Source of the DNA: Mycolicibacterium palauense
GTDB taxonomy: Bacteria > Actinomycetota > Actinomycetes > Mycobacteriales > Mycobacteriaceae
Direction of reading: 5' to 3'
Assembly (NCBI RefSeq): GCF_002592005.1
Contig: NZ_NVQF01000015.1
Span: 25,960 to 89,959 of the forward strand
Length of the DNA: 64,000 bases
Shown: one piece after another, positions 8,950 to 17,891 of the stretch
How positions within the stretch are numbered: the stretch's first letter is position 1
Layout: each line of letters opens with the position of its first letter
Translations under genes and position numbers: made by a program
The notes under the pieces: model-generated
Told to the model about the DNA's origin: nothing
The model's database searches: none
The model's input: the letters and a program-made list of their open reading frames with translations, nothing else

Positions 8950-9004
8950 ACAAGACCATTCAGTCTCGTCATGCCGTTACTGTAACGAGACTGGGCAGTC
9001 TTGT
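8950..9004. promoter_or_regulatory. Nested inverted repeats, probable TetR operator
   Basis: Three concentric symmetric elements lie between the divergent epimerase and TetR genes: acaagac/gtcttgt (8950-8956 and 8998-9004), cagtctcgt/acgagactg (8961-8969 and 8985-8993), and gttac-t-gtaac (8976-8986). A TetR dimer (or two) is the natural ligand. Confidence 0.6.
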
Positions 9005-9025
9005 CGAAGGTGTGCTCCCGGTGCT

Positions 9026-9646
9026 ATGTCTTCGGGTATGAGTTCGCCAGCGCAACCCGAGTTGAGCCCGCTGCAGCGTCGCAAACGGGCGGCGATCCTG
9101 TCCGGCGCCGAGGAGGTGTTCCTCGACCGCGGCTACGGGTCGACGACCATGGATGACGTTGCCGCCGTGGCCGGGGTGGGTAAGCAGACCGTCTACCGGC
9201 ACTTTGCCTCGAAGGAGGTGCTGTTCGAAAGCCTCATCAGGTCGATGTGCGTGCAGGGCGCGGACATCGACGTCGACACCACCGTCGGCGACGATGCCCG
9301 CTCCCCGGAGGAGCGGCTGCGCGAACTCGGTGGGCAGCTGGTACGAAATCTGGGGTCCGCCCGCAGTATCCGGCTCTACCGGGCGGTGGTCGCCGAAGCC
9401 GGACGCCGCCCCGATCTGGGGCGGCTGTTCTACGACAGCGGCGCCAAGCTGGTACGGGTGCTCGCCGCCCGTATTCTGGCGACGGTATACGACGAGGCCA
9501 CGGCGGCCGTTCGCGCGGCGACGTTCATCAGTCTCGTGCTCGGCGACGTCCATCTCGAACTGACCCTCGGCTACACGATCACCAACCGGCAGGCGCGCTT
9601 CGACGCCCAGGTGGAGGAGGCGATCCAAGCCGCGCTGCGCGGCTGA
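9026..9646 (+). CDS. TetR family transcriptional regulator
   Basis: 206 residues. The HTH is at about residues 18-62 (AAILSGAEEVFLDRGYGS, then TTMDDVAAVAGVGKQTVYRHF). The C-terminal half matches the TetR_C class with FISLVLGDVHLELTLGY. An alternative ATG lies at 9038; neither start has a clear ribosome site. It likely represses itself and the divergent epimerase gene through the repeats at 8950-9004. Confidence 0.87.
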   Translation: MSSGMSSPAQPELSPLQRRKRAAILSGAEEVFLDRGYGSTTMDDVAAVAGVGKQTVYRHFASKEVLFESLIRSMCVQGADIDVDTTVGDDARSPEERLRELGGQLVRNLGSARSIRLYRAVVAEAGRRPDLGRLFYDSGAKLVRVLAARILATVYDEATAAVRAATFISLVLGDVHLELTLGYTITNRQARFDAQVEEAIQAALRG

Positions 9647-9695
9647 GGCGCGGCTACTGGGCCCTGGTTCGCCGCCGGCGCGACGAACTCCATTC

Positions 9696-9710
9696 AGTGG
9701 TCTTACCACT
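9696..9710. promoter_or_regulatory. FadR/GntR-type operator agtggt-ctt-accact
   Basis: A perfect inverted repeat with the TGGT-N3-ACCA core that FadR-subfamily GntR proteins typically bind. It is 35 bp before the GTG start of the GntR gene at 9745, so autoregulation of the GntR-hydroxylase operon is likely. Confidence 0.65.
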
Positions 9711-9744
9711 TGACCTATGACCAGTGGGTTGGCATGCTGGAGGT

Positions 9745-10497
9745 GTGGCACTACGACCGGTGAACCGTCGCTCGGTACCCGAGGACGTCTTCGAGCAGAT
9801 CATCACCGATGTCCTCAGCGGTGAGATGGCCCCGGGCGAGGCGCTGCCGAGCGAGCGCCGGCTCGCCGAGGTGCTGGGGGTATCGCGGCCCGCGATCCGC
9901 GAGGCCCTCAAGCGGCTGGCCGCCGCCGGTCTGATCGAGGTTCGTCAGGGCGATGCCACCACGGTGCGCGACTTCCGGCGCACCGCCGGGCTCGACCTGC
10001 TCCCCCGGCTGCTGATCCGGGACGGCGAACTCGACCTCGGCGTCGTCCGCAGCATCCTCGAAACCCGGCTGCACAACGGACCCAAGGTGGCCGAGCTCGC
10101 CGCGCTGCGCCGGGGCCCCGAACTGTCGAACGAATTGGACGCCGCCGTCGCGGCCCTCGCCGAGGACATCGAGGCGCAGGACATCGAGGCGCAGGACATC
10201 GACCCTGTTGCCGCGCAACGACATGCGCTGGACTTCTGGGATCACATCGTCGACGGCGCCGACTCCATCGCGTTCCGGCTCATGTTCAACACGCTGCGCG
10301 CCACCTACGAGCCCGCGCTGCCCGCCCTGGCCACGATGATGGCCGCCGAGGTGGGACGTGTGGATGCCTACCGTGCGATCGCCGAGGCGGTGGTGGCCGG
10401 CGACTCGGCCGCGGCTCACGACAACGCCCACCGCCTTCTGGAACCCGCGACGACCGCATTGCTGGATGCACTGCACGCCCTGGAGGAACCCCGGTGA
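9745..10497 (+). CDS. GntR family regulator, FadR subfamily
   Basis: 250 residues from GTG 9745 ([18 protein letters not shown] is the usual N-terminus of this group; an upstream GTG at 9724 adds seven unlikely residues). The winged HTH covers about residues 8-75 with [20 protein letters not shown]. The C-terminal FCD-type all-helical ligand domain follows. A short tandem duplication, [12 protein letters not shown] near residue 145, is encoded by repeated gacatcgaggcgcag. Its stop overlaps the start of the hydroxylase gene (GTGA), so the two are translationally coupled, and it probably senses a fatty acid or acyl-CoA related to that enzyme. Confidence 0.88.
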   Translation: MALRPVNRRSVPEDVFEQIITDVLSGEMAPGEALPSERRLAEVLGVSRPAIREALKRLAAAGLIEVRQGDATTVRDFRRTAGLDLLPRLLIRDGELDLGVVRSILETRLHNGPKVAELAALRRGPELSNELDAAVAALAEDIEAQDIEAQDIDPVAAQRHALDFWDHIVDGADSIAFRLMFNTLRATYEPALPALATMMAAEVGRVDAYRAIAEAVVAGDSAAAHDNAHRLLEPATTALLDALHALEEPR

Positions 10498-11162
10498 CCA
10501 CCACCCCGTCCCGACCCACCCGCAGACAGTTCACGTTGATCGACGCGGCACGCGAGTTCTGGCGACACCCCTCCCCCTGGATGATCGCCACGACGTTCGT
10601 CATGGCGTCGACCGCGCGGATCGCCTACGGCGACTGGCAGATCACCGACGCCCTCGTGCCGGCGATCATGCTCGCGCTGTTTCCGTTCTTCGAATGGCTT
10701 GTGCACGTGTGCATCCTGCATTGGCGGCCCAGGCGGGTCGGCCCGCTGCGCATCGACCCGCTGCTGGCGCGCAAACATCGGGAACACCACGTCGAGCCGC
10801 GGGACGTCGCCCTGATCTTCATCCCGTGGCAGGCCCTGCTGTGGGTGCTGCCCGTGGCGCTGGGGATCGCGTTGCTGGCGTTCCCGCGCACGGCGCTCGG
10901 CCTGACGTTCCTGACCTTCCTGACGGTGCTGGGCCTGTGCTACGAATGGTGCCACTACCTCGTCCACACCGACTACAAGCCCAAGACCGTTGTCTACCGG
11001 GCGGTCTGGCGCAATCACCGTCAGCACCACTTCAAGAACGAGCACTACTGGTTCACGGTCACCAGCGCGGGCACGGCCGACCGGGTGCTGGGTACCTACC
11101 CCGATCCGGCCACGGTCCCCACCTCGCCGACGGCGAAGAACCTGCACGGGCAGGCGCGCTGA
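10494..11162 (+). CDS. Sterol desaturase/fatty acid hydroxylase family membrane protein
   Basis: 222 residues, GTG start overlapping the GntR stop by 4 bp. The di-iron histidine clusters of the superfamily are visible: KHREHH (about residue 95), HYLVHTDY (about 155) and [13 protein letters not shown] (about 175). Three to four hydrophobic segments lie between them, as expected for an integral membrane hydroxylase or desaturase. It probably oxidises a lipid chain or isoprenoid; the substrate is unknown. The tight operon with a FadR-type regulator supports a lipid substrate. Confidence 0.85.
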   Translation: MTTTPSRPTRRQFTLIDAAREFWRHPSPWMIATTFVMASTARIAYGDWQITDALVPAIMLALFPFFEWLVHVCILHWRPRRVGPLRIDPLLARKHREHHVEPRDVALIFIPWQALLWVLPVALGIALLAFPRTALGLTFLTFLTVLGLCYEWCHYLVHTDYKPKTVVYRAVWRNHRQHHFKNEHYWFTVTSAGTADRVLGTYPDPATVPTSPTAKNLHGQAR

Positions 11163-11209
11163 CCGCGGTTCCACCGGCGCCCACGATCCCGTGGCCTTAG
11201 CGTAGAGGC

Positions 11210-11929
11210 GTGGACTGGGAGTTCGAGGCCGAGGTGTTCCAGTGGCGTGGCCCCGCACCGTACTTCTTCGCCGCCACGCCCGCCCATGTCGACGACTTCC
11301 TGCATGCTCACCTCGGTGAGCTGACCTACGGCTGGGGGGTCATCCCCGCACGGGTGGGAGTGGGCGCCACCGAGGTGACGACGTCACTGATCCCCAGGGG
11401 CGACGTGTATCTGGTGCCGCTGAAGGTGGCGCTGCGCCGACCCGAGGGCATCGATGACGGCGACATCGTGCGGATGCGTCTGCACGTCGGCCGGCAGGAT
11501 GCCGGTGGTCCGTCCGGAGGCGACGCGATGACCACGTTCGTCATCGACGCACCGGTGGCCATCCAGCTCGCCTCCGGTGGAGCGACGATCCCGCCGCAGC
11601 ACAGCCTGGTGGCTCCCACGCTGCTGCGCTCACAGGCCCTGGCGCTGGTGTACGAATCGGTGCGCCGCGGCGAGATCGACGAGCGGGCGGGTCGGAAGGT
11701 TCTCGACGACATCCGGGGGCTCCGGATCCGGTTTCTCGGCGACCGCTCACTGCAGGACCACGCGTGGCGGCTGGCCACCGAACTGAACTGGCCGGACATC
11801 CATCAAGTCGAGTTGATTGCGCTGACCCAGCTGCAAGCCGACGCGCTGGTCACCGTGGACGACGAACTCGCAGCCGCGGCACGTGCATTCGTCAGAACCG
11901 CGTCCATGGCCGATATTCTGCGGACCTGA
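11210..11929 (+). CDS. DUF1905-PIN domain fusion protein
   Basis: 239 residues. Residues 1-100 are a DUF1905-type beta-barrel (WEFEAEVFQWRGPAPYFFA, YGWGVIPARVGVGATEVTTSLIPRGDVYLVPLK). Residues 107-239 are a PIN-like nuclease domain beginning TTFVIDAPVAIQLA (first Asp) and with TVDDELAAAAR near the end. PIN domains are Mg-dependent RNases, as in VapC toxins. No antitoxin gene is adjacent. Inside the frame, an ATG at 11528 is preceded by GGAGG at correct spacing, so a separate PIN protein could be made from the same transcript. The main GTG start has no strong ribosome site. Confidence 0.75.
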   Translation: MDWEFEAEVFQWRGPAPYFFAATPAHVDDFLHAHLGELTYGWGVIPARVGVGATEVTTSLIPRGDVYLVPLKVALRRPEGIDDGDIVRMRLHVGRQDAGGPSGGDAMTTFVIDAPVAIQLASGGATIPPQHSLVAPTLLRSQALALVYESVRRGEIDERAGRKVLDDIRGLRIRFLGDRSLQDHAWRLATELNWPDIHQVELIALTQLQADALVTVDDELAAAARAFVRTASMADILRT

Positions 11930-11946
11930 ATCAGCGGTGGGCCGTT

Positions 11947-12543
11947 CTAGGACTTCCTGGCCGCGCCGACGAACAGCGACCCGCCGAAGCGGTGCTCGAT
12001 CTCGCCGGTGCCGTGCAGGCCGTGCCGCGCCAGTTCGGCAGCGAATTCGTCTGCCTCGAAGCGGTTTTCCCGGGGGTGGTCGGTAAGCAGCCGCATCGGC
12101 CAGGTGTTCAGTGTGTGGCGCGGAAGCTCCTCGAACAGCAGTAGTCCCCCGGGGCGCAGCACCCGGGCGATCTCGGCGATCCCGCTCTGCCAGTCCGGGA
12201 CGTGGTGAATGATCCCGAAGTCCACGACGGCGTCCATCTTCCCCGAAGGCTGGTCGATCGCACACACGTCGCCCACCGAGAGCGTCACCGGCCGGCCGTG
12301 CAATCGTCGTCGAGCGAGTTCGACCATGGACTCGTCGAGGTCGAACGCGCTCACCTGCTCGGCGCCCAGACGGTCCAGAAGCACCTCGGACCCGACACCG
12401 CGGCCGCAGCCGACCTCGAGCACGTGCTGGCCGGTCAGTGCCCCGCCCGCGAGCCTGCGGAACCAGCTCGATTCGACATGATGCTGAAGTGCGGCACGCA
12501 TCGGATTGTTCATCGCGGCGCGCTCGACGGCGTTGAGTTTCAT
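11947..12543 (-). CDS. Class I SAM-dependent methyltransferase
   Basis: 198 residues. Motif I is HVLEVGCGRGVGSEVLL (about residues 41-57), followed by the acidic residue in VSAFDLDESM and LSVGDVCAID, then FGIIHHVPDW and IARVLRPGGLLLFEEL, all in the UbiE/Coq5-type order. It is soluble and cytoplasmic; the substrate cannot be read from the sequence. It is convergent with the DUF1905-PIN gene and divergent from an AraC regulator, whose promoter it may share. Confidence 0.88.
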   Translation of the reverse strand: MKLNAVERAAMNNPMRAALQHHVESSWFRRLAGGALTGQHVLEVGCGRGVGSEVLLDRLGAEQVSAFDLDESMVELARRRLHGRPVTLSVGDVCAIDQPSGKMDAVVDFGIIHHVPDWQSGIAEIARVLRPGGLLLFEELPRHTLNTWPMRLLTDHPRENRFEADEFAAELARHGLHGTGEIEHRFGGSLFVGAARKS

Positions 12544-12598
12544 GCTGCTCAGCCTCGGCCAATCCGAGGCGGGTGCGCTACCGGTAAATTGACTGCTG

Positions 12599-13441
12599 AT
12601 GCCGAAAAACCGCCAACCCGCCGGGCCGCTGGAACCGTCGTACCTGCCGGCGTTTCATGGCGCGGGCTGGCTCGAGCATGGATTCCACATCGGCGACCAC
12701 TCCCACTCCGAGGGGCAGTTGGTGTATCCGGCCAGCGGCGCCCTGGCCACGACGACCGTGCGCGGCACGTGGGTCGCCCCGGCCAACCGCGTGACATGGA
12801 CGCCGCCGGGATTCGACCACTCCCACCGCTTCTACGGCAGGACCGATGTCCGCATGGTCGTCATTCCGGCACACATGTGCGACGCACTTGCCGCACACCC
12901 CACGGTCTTCGCGGTGAGCCCCCTGCTGCGGGAAGCTCTCTTGGCGCTGACGGAGCGCGAGAAGCGCAGCGGGGCCCACGACCACCTGCGGGCCGTGGTC
13001 ATCGATGAACTGGTCGAGGCGCCCGAACAGGACCTGCACCTGCCCGAAGCGCGTGACGACCGGTTGCGGGCCGTCACCGCCGCGCTGCACGCCGATCCCG
13101 GCCAGACCACGACGCTGGCCGAGCTCGGGCGGGCGGCGGGCGCGAGCGGCCGAACCCTGAGCCGGTTGTTCCAGACCGAGTTCGACATGAGCTTTCACCG
13201 CTGGCGAACCATGCTGCGCATCCATCACGCACTGGTTCACCTCGCCAACGGCCGGTCGGTCACCGACACCGCTCTGCGGTGTGGATGGTCGAACCCGACA
13301 AGTTTCATCGAGGCGTTCAGCTTCATCGTCGGCCAGACGCCGGGTCAGTACCTCCGCAGCAACGGCGAACGCAACGGTGAACGCAACGGTGAAGCCGGCC
13401 TCCACCGACGAGAAGCCATCGGATGGTCGATGAGTTCGTAG
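12599..13441 (+). CDS. AraC family transcriptional regulator
   Basis: 280 residues. The N-terminal cupin-like sensor has HSHSEGQLVYPASG and WTPPGFDHSHRF. The C-terminal double HTH at about residues 165-260 includes LAELGRAAGASGRTLSRLF and TALRCGWSNPTSFIEAFSF with the closing GQTPGQYL. The tail carries three Asn-Gly-Glu-Arg-like units (NGERNGERNGE) encoded by a 12-bp tandem repeat at 13361-13393. It starts 55 bp from the divergent methyltransferase gene. Confidence 0.88.
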   Translation: MPKNRQPAGPLEPSYLPAFHGAGWLEHGFHIGDHSHSEGQLVYPASGALATTTVRGTWVAPANRVTWTPPGFDHSHRFYGRTDVRMVVIPAHMCDALAAHPTVFAVSPLLREALLALTEREKRSGAHDHLRAVVIDELVEAPEQDLHLPEARDDRLRAVTAALHADPGQTTTLAELGRAAGASGRTLSRLFQTEFDMSFHRWRTMLRIHHALVHLANGRSVTDTALRCGWSNPTSFIEAFSFIVGQTPGQYLRSNGERNGERNGEAGLHRREAIGWSMSS

Positions 13442-13458
13442 AGGTCGATCGACTCTCG

Positions 13459-14061
13459 TCAGGACTGCTTGGAGGGGTGGGTTCGGTGGTAGTGGCGGGC
13501 CGCCCGTACGCGGTTGCCGCAGGCTTCCGAACACCACTGACGTCGCGGGTGTGACTTGACGAAGTAGAGCACACAGCCGGGTGCGTTGCAGGTGCGCAGG
13601 TCGACCGCCTGCGCACCGGTGAACAGGTCGATGGCCTCGTTGCCGAGGTCGGCCAGTGCGCTGCGGGTCGGTGAGGCGTGCCGGCTGGTCACGGTGTGCA
13701 GATGTCCGTCGCGGAGGGCGAGTTCGGCGTGTGGGCGGCTGGCGACCAGACGGTTCACGGCGGCGACGGCCTCGTCGACCTCGCCGACGGCGGAGTGCGC
13801 GGCGGTGCGGGCGTCGTCGGTGATGTGGGCCGCCAGCCGGCGGAGGCTGTCCCGCAGCAGCAGGGCGTCGGTGAATTCGTCATCGGTCGATTCGCCCAGT
13901 TCGGTGGGGTCGTAGTCGGTGACGTCGGAAAGCCAGTCGCGCAGGGCGGCCGGGCTGGTCAGTTCGTCGTGCACGCCGCCGGTGTCGGCCCAGATGGTGT
14001 TCATCAGCCGTACCGGGGCGGGCTCGTCGGGCAGGAGCCACGCGGGTGTTCCCGTGGTCAC
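13459..14061 (-). CDS. ABATE/CGNR zinc-finger transcriptional regulator
   Basis: 200 residues, GTG start at 14061. The N-terminal two thirds match the stress-induced ABATE ligand domain (RLMNTIWAD, LRDWL, LRDSLRRLAAH). The C-terminus has the CGNR zinc finger: CNAPGCVLYFVKSHPRRQWCSEACGNR, with Cys pairs C-x4-C and C-x3-C and the CGNR motif itself. Such proteins regulate neighbouring redox or catabolic genes. It is divergent from the carboxymuconolactone decarboxylase-like operon, with repeated TTGCA-CC-TTAG elements between. Confidence 0.88.
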   Translation of the reverse strand: MTTGTPAWLLPDEPAPVRLMNTIWADTGGVHDELTSPAALRDWLSDVTDYDPTELGESTDDEFTDALLLRDSLRRLAAHITDDARTAAHSAVGEVDEAVAAVNRLVASRPHAELALRDGHLHTVTSRHASPTRSALADLGNEAIDLFTGAQAVDLRTCNAPGCVLYFVKSHPRRQWCSEACGNRVRAARHYHRTHPSKQS

Positions 14062-14089
14062 ACCACAACACTATCACGGATAGATCCTC

Positions 14090-14151
14090 TTGCATCCGTT
14101 AGGCAGAGGTGGTACATCTTCTAACGGCAACGTCGTGTTGCAACCATTAGA
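14090..14151. promoter_or_regulatory. Repeated regulator half-sites between CGNR gene and CMD operon
   Basis: TTGCATCCGTTAG (14090-14102) and TTGCAACCATTAG (14138-14150) are direct repeats 48 bp apart; a near inverse copy tctaacggcaac lies at 14120-14131. The middle and right copies form an imperfect inverted repeat. They are likely binding sites for the CGNR regulator, here inferred from position only. Confidence 0.5.
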
Positions 14152-14168
14152 ACCGAGAGGATCCTCCG

Positions 14169-14705
14169 ATGACCGACTTCGCCCCCGTCGAACCCGAGTC
14201 CGCGACCGGCAAGGCCGCCGAGCTGCTCGCCCAGGTGCAGGCATCGTTGGGGCTGACGCCCAACATGACCAAGGTGATGGCCAACAGCCCAGCTCTGTTG
14301 CAGAGCTACCTGGCCCTGTCCGGTGCGGTGGCCGGCGGCGTTCTGCGACCCGCGGTGCGGGAGCGCCTGGCGATCGCCACCGCCCAGCTCAACGGTTGCG
14401 AGTACTGCCTGTCGGCGCACACCTACATCGGGGCCAACATCGCCAAGGTGACCGACGCCGAACTCGCGGGCGCCCGCCGGGGCGGATCCGAGGACGAACA
14501 CGTCGCGGCGCTGCTCACGCTGTCCAACACCATCGCCGAGAACGCCGGCGACGTGACCGAGGTCGAACTGAAGACCGCCCGCGCGGCCGGGGTCACCGAG
14601 GAGGAGATCGGCGAGGTCGTGGCCAACCTCGCGCTGAACGTGATGACCAACTACTTCAACGTGATGGCCCGGGTCGACAACGACTGGCCCGTCGTGTCCC
14701 TGTGA
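14169..14705 (+). CDS. Carboxymuconolactone decarboxylase/AhpD-like protein
   Basis: 178 residues. The AhpD-type active site is CEYCLSAHT at about residue 78 (CxxC-x3-H), preceded by LAIATAQLNG. This is the peroxidase/alkylhydroperoxidase-like branch rather than true decarboxylase. It starts with ATG preceded by GAGAGGATC. It heads an operon with an FMN-binding flavoprotein and a DUF1348 protein, and a CGNR regulator is divergent. The set looks like a small oxidative-stress or xenobiotic-response unit; that role is inferred. Confidence 0.87.
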   Translation: MTDFAPVEPESATGKAAELLAQVQASLGLTPNMTKVMANSPALLQSYLALSGAVAGGVLRPAVRERLAIATAQLNGCEYCLSAHTYIGANIAKVTDAELAGARRGGSEDEHVAALLTLSNTIAENAGDVTEVELKTARAAGVTEEEIGEVVANLALNVMTNYFNVMARVDNDWPVVSL

Positions 14706-14724
14706 GCCACGGACGGTGCCGACG

Positions 14725-15666
14725 ATGAACGACGATGGCCGGCGCGCCGCCGGGGGATTCCACGGCGGCGAGCTGACCGTCCAACAACGTGCCGGGGTTC
14801 AGGCTCAGGCCGCGAGGCTGGCCCCGATGGTGGCCGCCGGTCAATTGCGTTCCGGGATAGCCGCTTTCGTGGCCGGCGCGATGTTCGCGGCGATCACCGC
14901 CCGAGACCGGGCGGGACGGTTGTGGACATCACCACTGCTGGGGCCTCCGGGATTCCTGCACGCGGTGGGGCCGACCACGTTGGGTCTGGGTGCGGCCCTT
15001 CCCGAAGGGGACCCGCTGCATGCGCTGCCTGCCGGGCAGCCGGCCGGCATCGTCGTCGTCGACTTCGTTACCCGACGCCGGGTGCGCATCAACGGTGTGC
15101 TGACCGGGGCGACACCCGAGGGGCTGACCGTGGAGGTCGAGCAGGCCTACGGCAACTGCCCGCAGTACATCCGGCGTCGCCAGGTTCGCGCCACCGCAAC
15201 ATCCGGGACCGCCCGTGCGCGGACCCATCGCGGCGAGGCGTTGCGGCCCGGCGACACCCGATTCGTGGAGAGTGCCGACACCTTCATCCTGGGGACCACC
15301 CACCCCGAATCGGGCAACGACGCCTCGCACCGCGGCGGCCCCGCCGGGTTCGTCCGCACCGGTCCCGCACACCTGTGGTGGCCGGACTATCCGGGCAACA
15401 ACATGTTCAACAGCCTCGGCAACCTCGCCGTCGACCCCACCGCGGCCCTGCTGTTCCTCGACTTCGAGGCCGGTGCCGCGCTGCAGCTTTCCGGGGAGGC
15501 CACCGTGTGCTGGAACGCCGACATCGCCGACGACACCCCCGCCGGACGGTGGGTGCGGTTCACGCCCCACCTGGTCGTGGCCACCGCCGTGCCCGAACGG
15601 CCCGACCGACCAACGACTCATGACCGACCGAATATCACCAACAACGGATGGAGACACCATGTCTGA
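14725..15666 (+). CDS. Pyridoxamine 5'-phosphate oxidase-related FMN-binding protein
   Basis: About 313 residues from ATG 14725 (GTG 14716 is possible). It contains a split-barrel flavin-reductase-like fold: [32 protein letters not shown], quoted only in pieces here ([18 protein letters not shown]), then RVRINGVLT and [26 protein letters not shown] with [17 protein letters not shown]. The pattern of two related halves resembles pyridoxamine-oxidase-like proteins seen next to AhpD-type genes. It follows the CMD gene by 19 bp and overlaps the next gene by 8 bp. Confidence 0.78.
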   Translation: MNDDGRRAAGGFHGGELTVQQRAGVQAQAARLAPMVAAGQLRSGIAAFVAGAMFAAITARDRAGRLWTSPLLGPPGFLHAVGPTTLGLGAALPEGDPLHALPAGQPAGIVVVDFVTRRRVRINGVLTGATPEGLTVEVEQAYGNCPQYIRRRQVRATATSGTARARTHRGEALRPGDTRFVESADTFILGTTHPESGNDASHRGGPAGFVRTGPAHLWWPDYPGNNMFNSLGNLAVDPTAALLFLDFEAGAALQLSGEATVCWNADIADDTPAGRWVRFTPHLVVATAVPERPDRPTTHDRPNITNNGWRHHV

Positions 15667-16120
15667 GCGCCGACCGCCGGTCCCGCCCTTCGACCTGGAC
15701 AGCGCGTTGCAGAAGGTGCAGGCGGCCGAGGACGCCTGGAACACCCGCGATCCCCACCACGTCAGCCGGGCCTACACACCCGACTCCGCCTGGCGTAACC
15801 GTGACCAGTTCCTCACCGGGCGCGCAGCGATCGTCGAATTCCTCACCGCGAAATGGGAACGCGAACTCGACTACGCACTGCGCAAGAGCCTGTGGGGATT
15901 CCGTGGCAATCGCATCGCCGTGCGCTTCCAGTACGAATGGCACGATGCCACCGGTCAGTGGTACCGCAGCTACGGCAACGAGCTGTGGGAATTCGACGAG
16001 AGCGGCCTGATGCGCCGCCGCGAGGCCAGCATCAACGACGTCACCATCGCCGAGGGGCAGCGGCGCTACTTCGGGCCCCGGCCGGCCGCCGAACGCGGCG
16101 TCGATATCCCGCTCCGGTAG
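15659..16120 (+). CDS. DUF1348 family protein (SnoaL/NTF2-like fold)
   Basis: 153 residues. ATG 15659 is preceded by GGATGGAG and overlaps the end of the upstream gene, giving translational coupling. The sequence is a classic DUF1348 member: [72 protein letters not shown] and [12 protein letters not shown]. The family has an NTF2-like alpha+beta barrel with unknown activity. It is the last gene of the CMD-FMN-DUF1348 operon. Confidence 0.85.
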   Translation: MSERRPPVPPFDLDSALQKVQAAEDAWNTRDPHHVSRAYTPDSAWRNRDQFLTGRAAIVEFLTAKWERELDYALRKSLWGFRGNRIAVRFQYEWHDATGQWYRSYGNELWEFDESGLMRRREASINDVTIAEGQRRYFGPRPAAERGVDIPLR

Positions 16121-16149
16121 GCGCGAGCCCCGATCTCCGCTCCCCTGGG

Positions 16150-17073
16150 TCAGCGTGCGTACGTCCGCAACAGCGCCCGGGTACGGGCCCGCCCCTCCGG
16201 CGACGGATCGAACGTCGCGGCGACGTACTCGTCGACGCCTGCCGCCCGCAGTTCGTCGAGCCGGCCCCGGACGGTGTCCTCGTCGCCGATGATGGCCGCG
16301 TCCTGCGGCCCGGCATAGCCCTCCCGGTCGAGCATCGCGCGGTACGAGGGCAGCTGGCCGTAGATGGCGAACTGTTCGGCGGCGAGCCTGCGTGCGGCCT
16401 CGATGTCGTCGGTGACGCTGACCGGCAGCGCCGCGACGACGCGCACCGCGCCCTCGCGTCCGGCGTCGGCGGCCGCCTGCCGCAGCGTCGGCCCCACATG
16501 CTCGGCCAGCGTCGTGGGTCCCGTCATCCAGGTACAGGTGCCCGACGTACGGCGCCCCGCCAGCTTCAGCATCTGCGGACCCAGCGCCGCGACGTAGACG
16601 TCGGGCCGCGGGGCCCCGGAGATCATCAGCGCACCGCGGGTGCTGACGGTCTCCCCCGTCGCATCGGCGGGCTCACCGGCCAACAGCGGCAGCAGCCCGT
16701 CGAGGTATTCGTTGAGCCTGCGCACCGGCCTGTCCCACGGGATGCCCCACATGCCCTCGGTGACCGTCTGATGGGTCATCCCGAGCCCGAGGGTGAACCG
16801 GCCACCGGAGGCGAGGCTCAGCGTGAGGGCGCGCTGGGCCATCTGCATCGGATGCTGATTCTGGATGGGCACCACACCGCTGGCCGCAGCGATGGTGTCG
16901 ACCTCGCGCAGCGCGATTGCCAGAATCATGAGAAGGTCTGGCTCATAAGGCAATTGGCTCATCCACACGCGTTCGAAACCTTCGTCGCGCAGCGTCGCCA
17001 GGTTCGCGATCGTCGCGTCGATCGGTGAATCACCGCCCAGTCCACTGAGTTGCCCGAACATACTGACCTGCAT
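16150..17073 (-). CDS. LLM class F420-dependent oxidoreductase
   Basis: 307 residues, ATG 17073 with AAGGAG 10-12 bp upstream (a GTG at 17082 sits too close to that site). It is a luciferase-like TIM barrel: VWMSQLPYEPDLLMILAIAL, then IQNQHPMQMAQRALTL, GRFTLGLGMTH, RRLNEYLDGLLPLLAGE and VYVAALGPQMLKLAG. The pattern matches mycobacterial F420-dependent LLM reductases. F420 rather than FMN as cofactor is inferred from family. A TetR gene lies 72 bp upstream on the same strand. Confidence 0.87.
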   Translation of the reverse strand: MQVSMFGQLSGLGGDSPIDATIANLATLRDEGFERVWMSQLPYEPDLLMILAIALREVDTIAAASGVVPIQNQHPMQMAQRALTLSLASGGRFTLGLGMTHQTVTEGMWGIPWDRPVRRLNEYLDGLLPLLAGEPADATGETVSTRGALMISGAPRPDVYVAALGPQMLKLAGRRTSGTCTWMTGPTTLAEHVGPTLRQAAADAGREGAVRVVAALPVSVTDDIEAARRLAAEQFAIYGQLPSYRAMLDREGYAGPQDAAIIGDEDTVRGRLDELRAAGVDEYVAATFDPSPEGRARTRALLRTYAR

Positions 17074-17145
17074 GACCAACACGCTCCTTTGCGTAGCCCC
17101 CGGGGGTGGACGGTTGCCATTATTCTCTGCCCGGCCGGATCCTTC

Positions 17146-17784
17146 CTAAAACGCTGCTGGGCGGTGGTCGGGCGTCGGCCCGACGGCGGTCAGCGAGGCC
17201 CACGCCCCCATGGCCGAGTGCGCAATGCCTTCGAGCGTCGCACGGTCGGCCCCGTCACGCGCCTGGATCGACATCCCCTGCTGCACCGTCACGTAGAACC
17301 GGGCAATGGCGTCGAGGTCTGCGCCGGCGGGTATCTCGCCCGTGTCCACCCCACGTGCCAGCACCTCGACGAGGGTGGTGGTGCTCTGCTCCCGTTTGCC
17401 GGTGAGCTCGGCGCGCAGTGGCGCCGTCGCGGCGTTGGCGTGCAACGCCGACAGCACCACCAGGCACCCCGTCGGGCGGTCCGCGCGGGCGAAGGCGTGT
17501 GCCGTCGTCATCAGGAAGGCCTCGACCGCGCCGTGGGCGGTGTCGGCGGCAGCGACGGCGTCCCAGATCTCGGTGCCCGCGCACGTGGCGTAGTGGTCGA
17601 CGGCCTCCCGGAAGAGTTCGTCCTTGGAGCCGAACGCGGCGTAGAGGCTCGTCGGCCCGATCCCCATCGCCGCCGTCAGGTCGGTCATCGAGGCGCCCTC
17701 GTAGCCCCGCTCCCAGAAGACCGCCATGGCCCGCTCGAGTGCGCTGGTCCTGTCGAACTGCCGTGGCCGGCCACGCGCTGCCAT
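17146..17784 (-). CDS. TetR family transcriptional regulator
   Basis: 212 residues from ATG 17784, preceded by GGAGGAAGG; the longer frame to 17856 lacks a start signal. The HTH is at about 10-55 ([18 protein letters not shown], then [17 protein letters not shown]). This is the AcrR/TetR_C type with the conserved F-R-E-A-V-D-H-Y and a C-terminal helix ending GAWASL. It is divergent from the SDR gene at 17892 and upstream of the F420 oxidoreductase gene, so both could be targets. Confidence 0.87.
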   Translation of the reverse strand: MAARGRPRQFDRTSALERAMAVFWERGYEGASMTDLTAAMGIGPTSLYAAFGSKDELFREAVDHYATCAGTEIWDAVAAADTAHGAVEAFLMTTAHAFARADRPTGCLVVLSALHANAATAPLRAELTGKREQSTTTLVEVLARGVDTGEIPAGADLDAIARFYVTVQQGMSIQARDGADRATLEGIAHSAMGAWASLTAVGPTPDHRPAAF

Positions 17785-17819
17785 CGGGGCCCTTCCTCCG
17801 GGGGTTATGCATCGAATGC

Positions 17820-17882
17820 TACAGAAATCCCTTGACGGCCGGAACGGGCCCCACATATATTTGCAGTGATCGTTACAGAAAT
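17820..17882 (+). promoter_or_regulatory. SDR gene promoter with direct repeats
   Basis: A TTGACG (-35) at 17832-17837 and TATATT (-10) near 17856-17861 are 18 bp apart, close to the mycobacterial sigma-A pattern. The promoter is bracketed by direct repeats tacagaaat at 17820-17828 and 17874-17882, which could be binding sites of the divergent TetR. Confidence 0.55.
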
Positions 17883-17891
17883 GGAGCTGGC

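Noticed and set aside
11528..11929. VapC toxin with a missing VapB antitoxin upstream
   Set aside because: The upstream DUF1905 region is in the same frame without a stop and does not resemble a VapB-type DNA-binding antitoxin, so I annotated one fused gene and kept the internal start as a finding.
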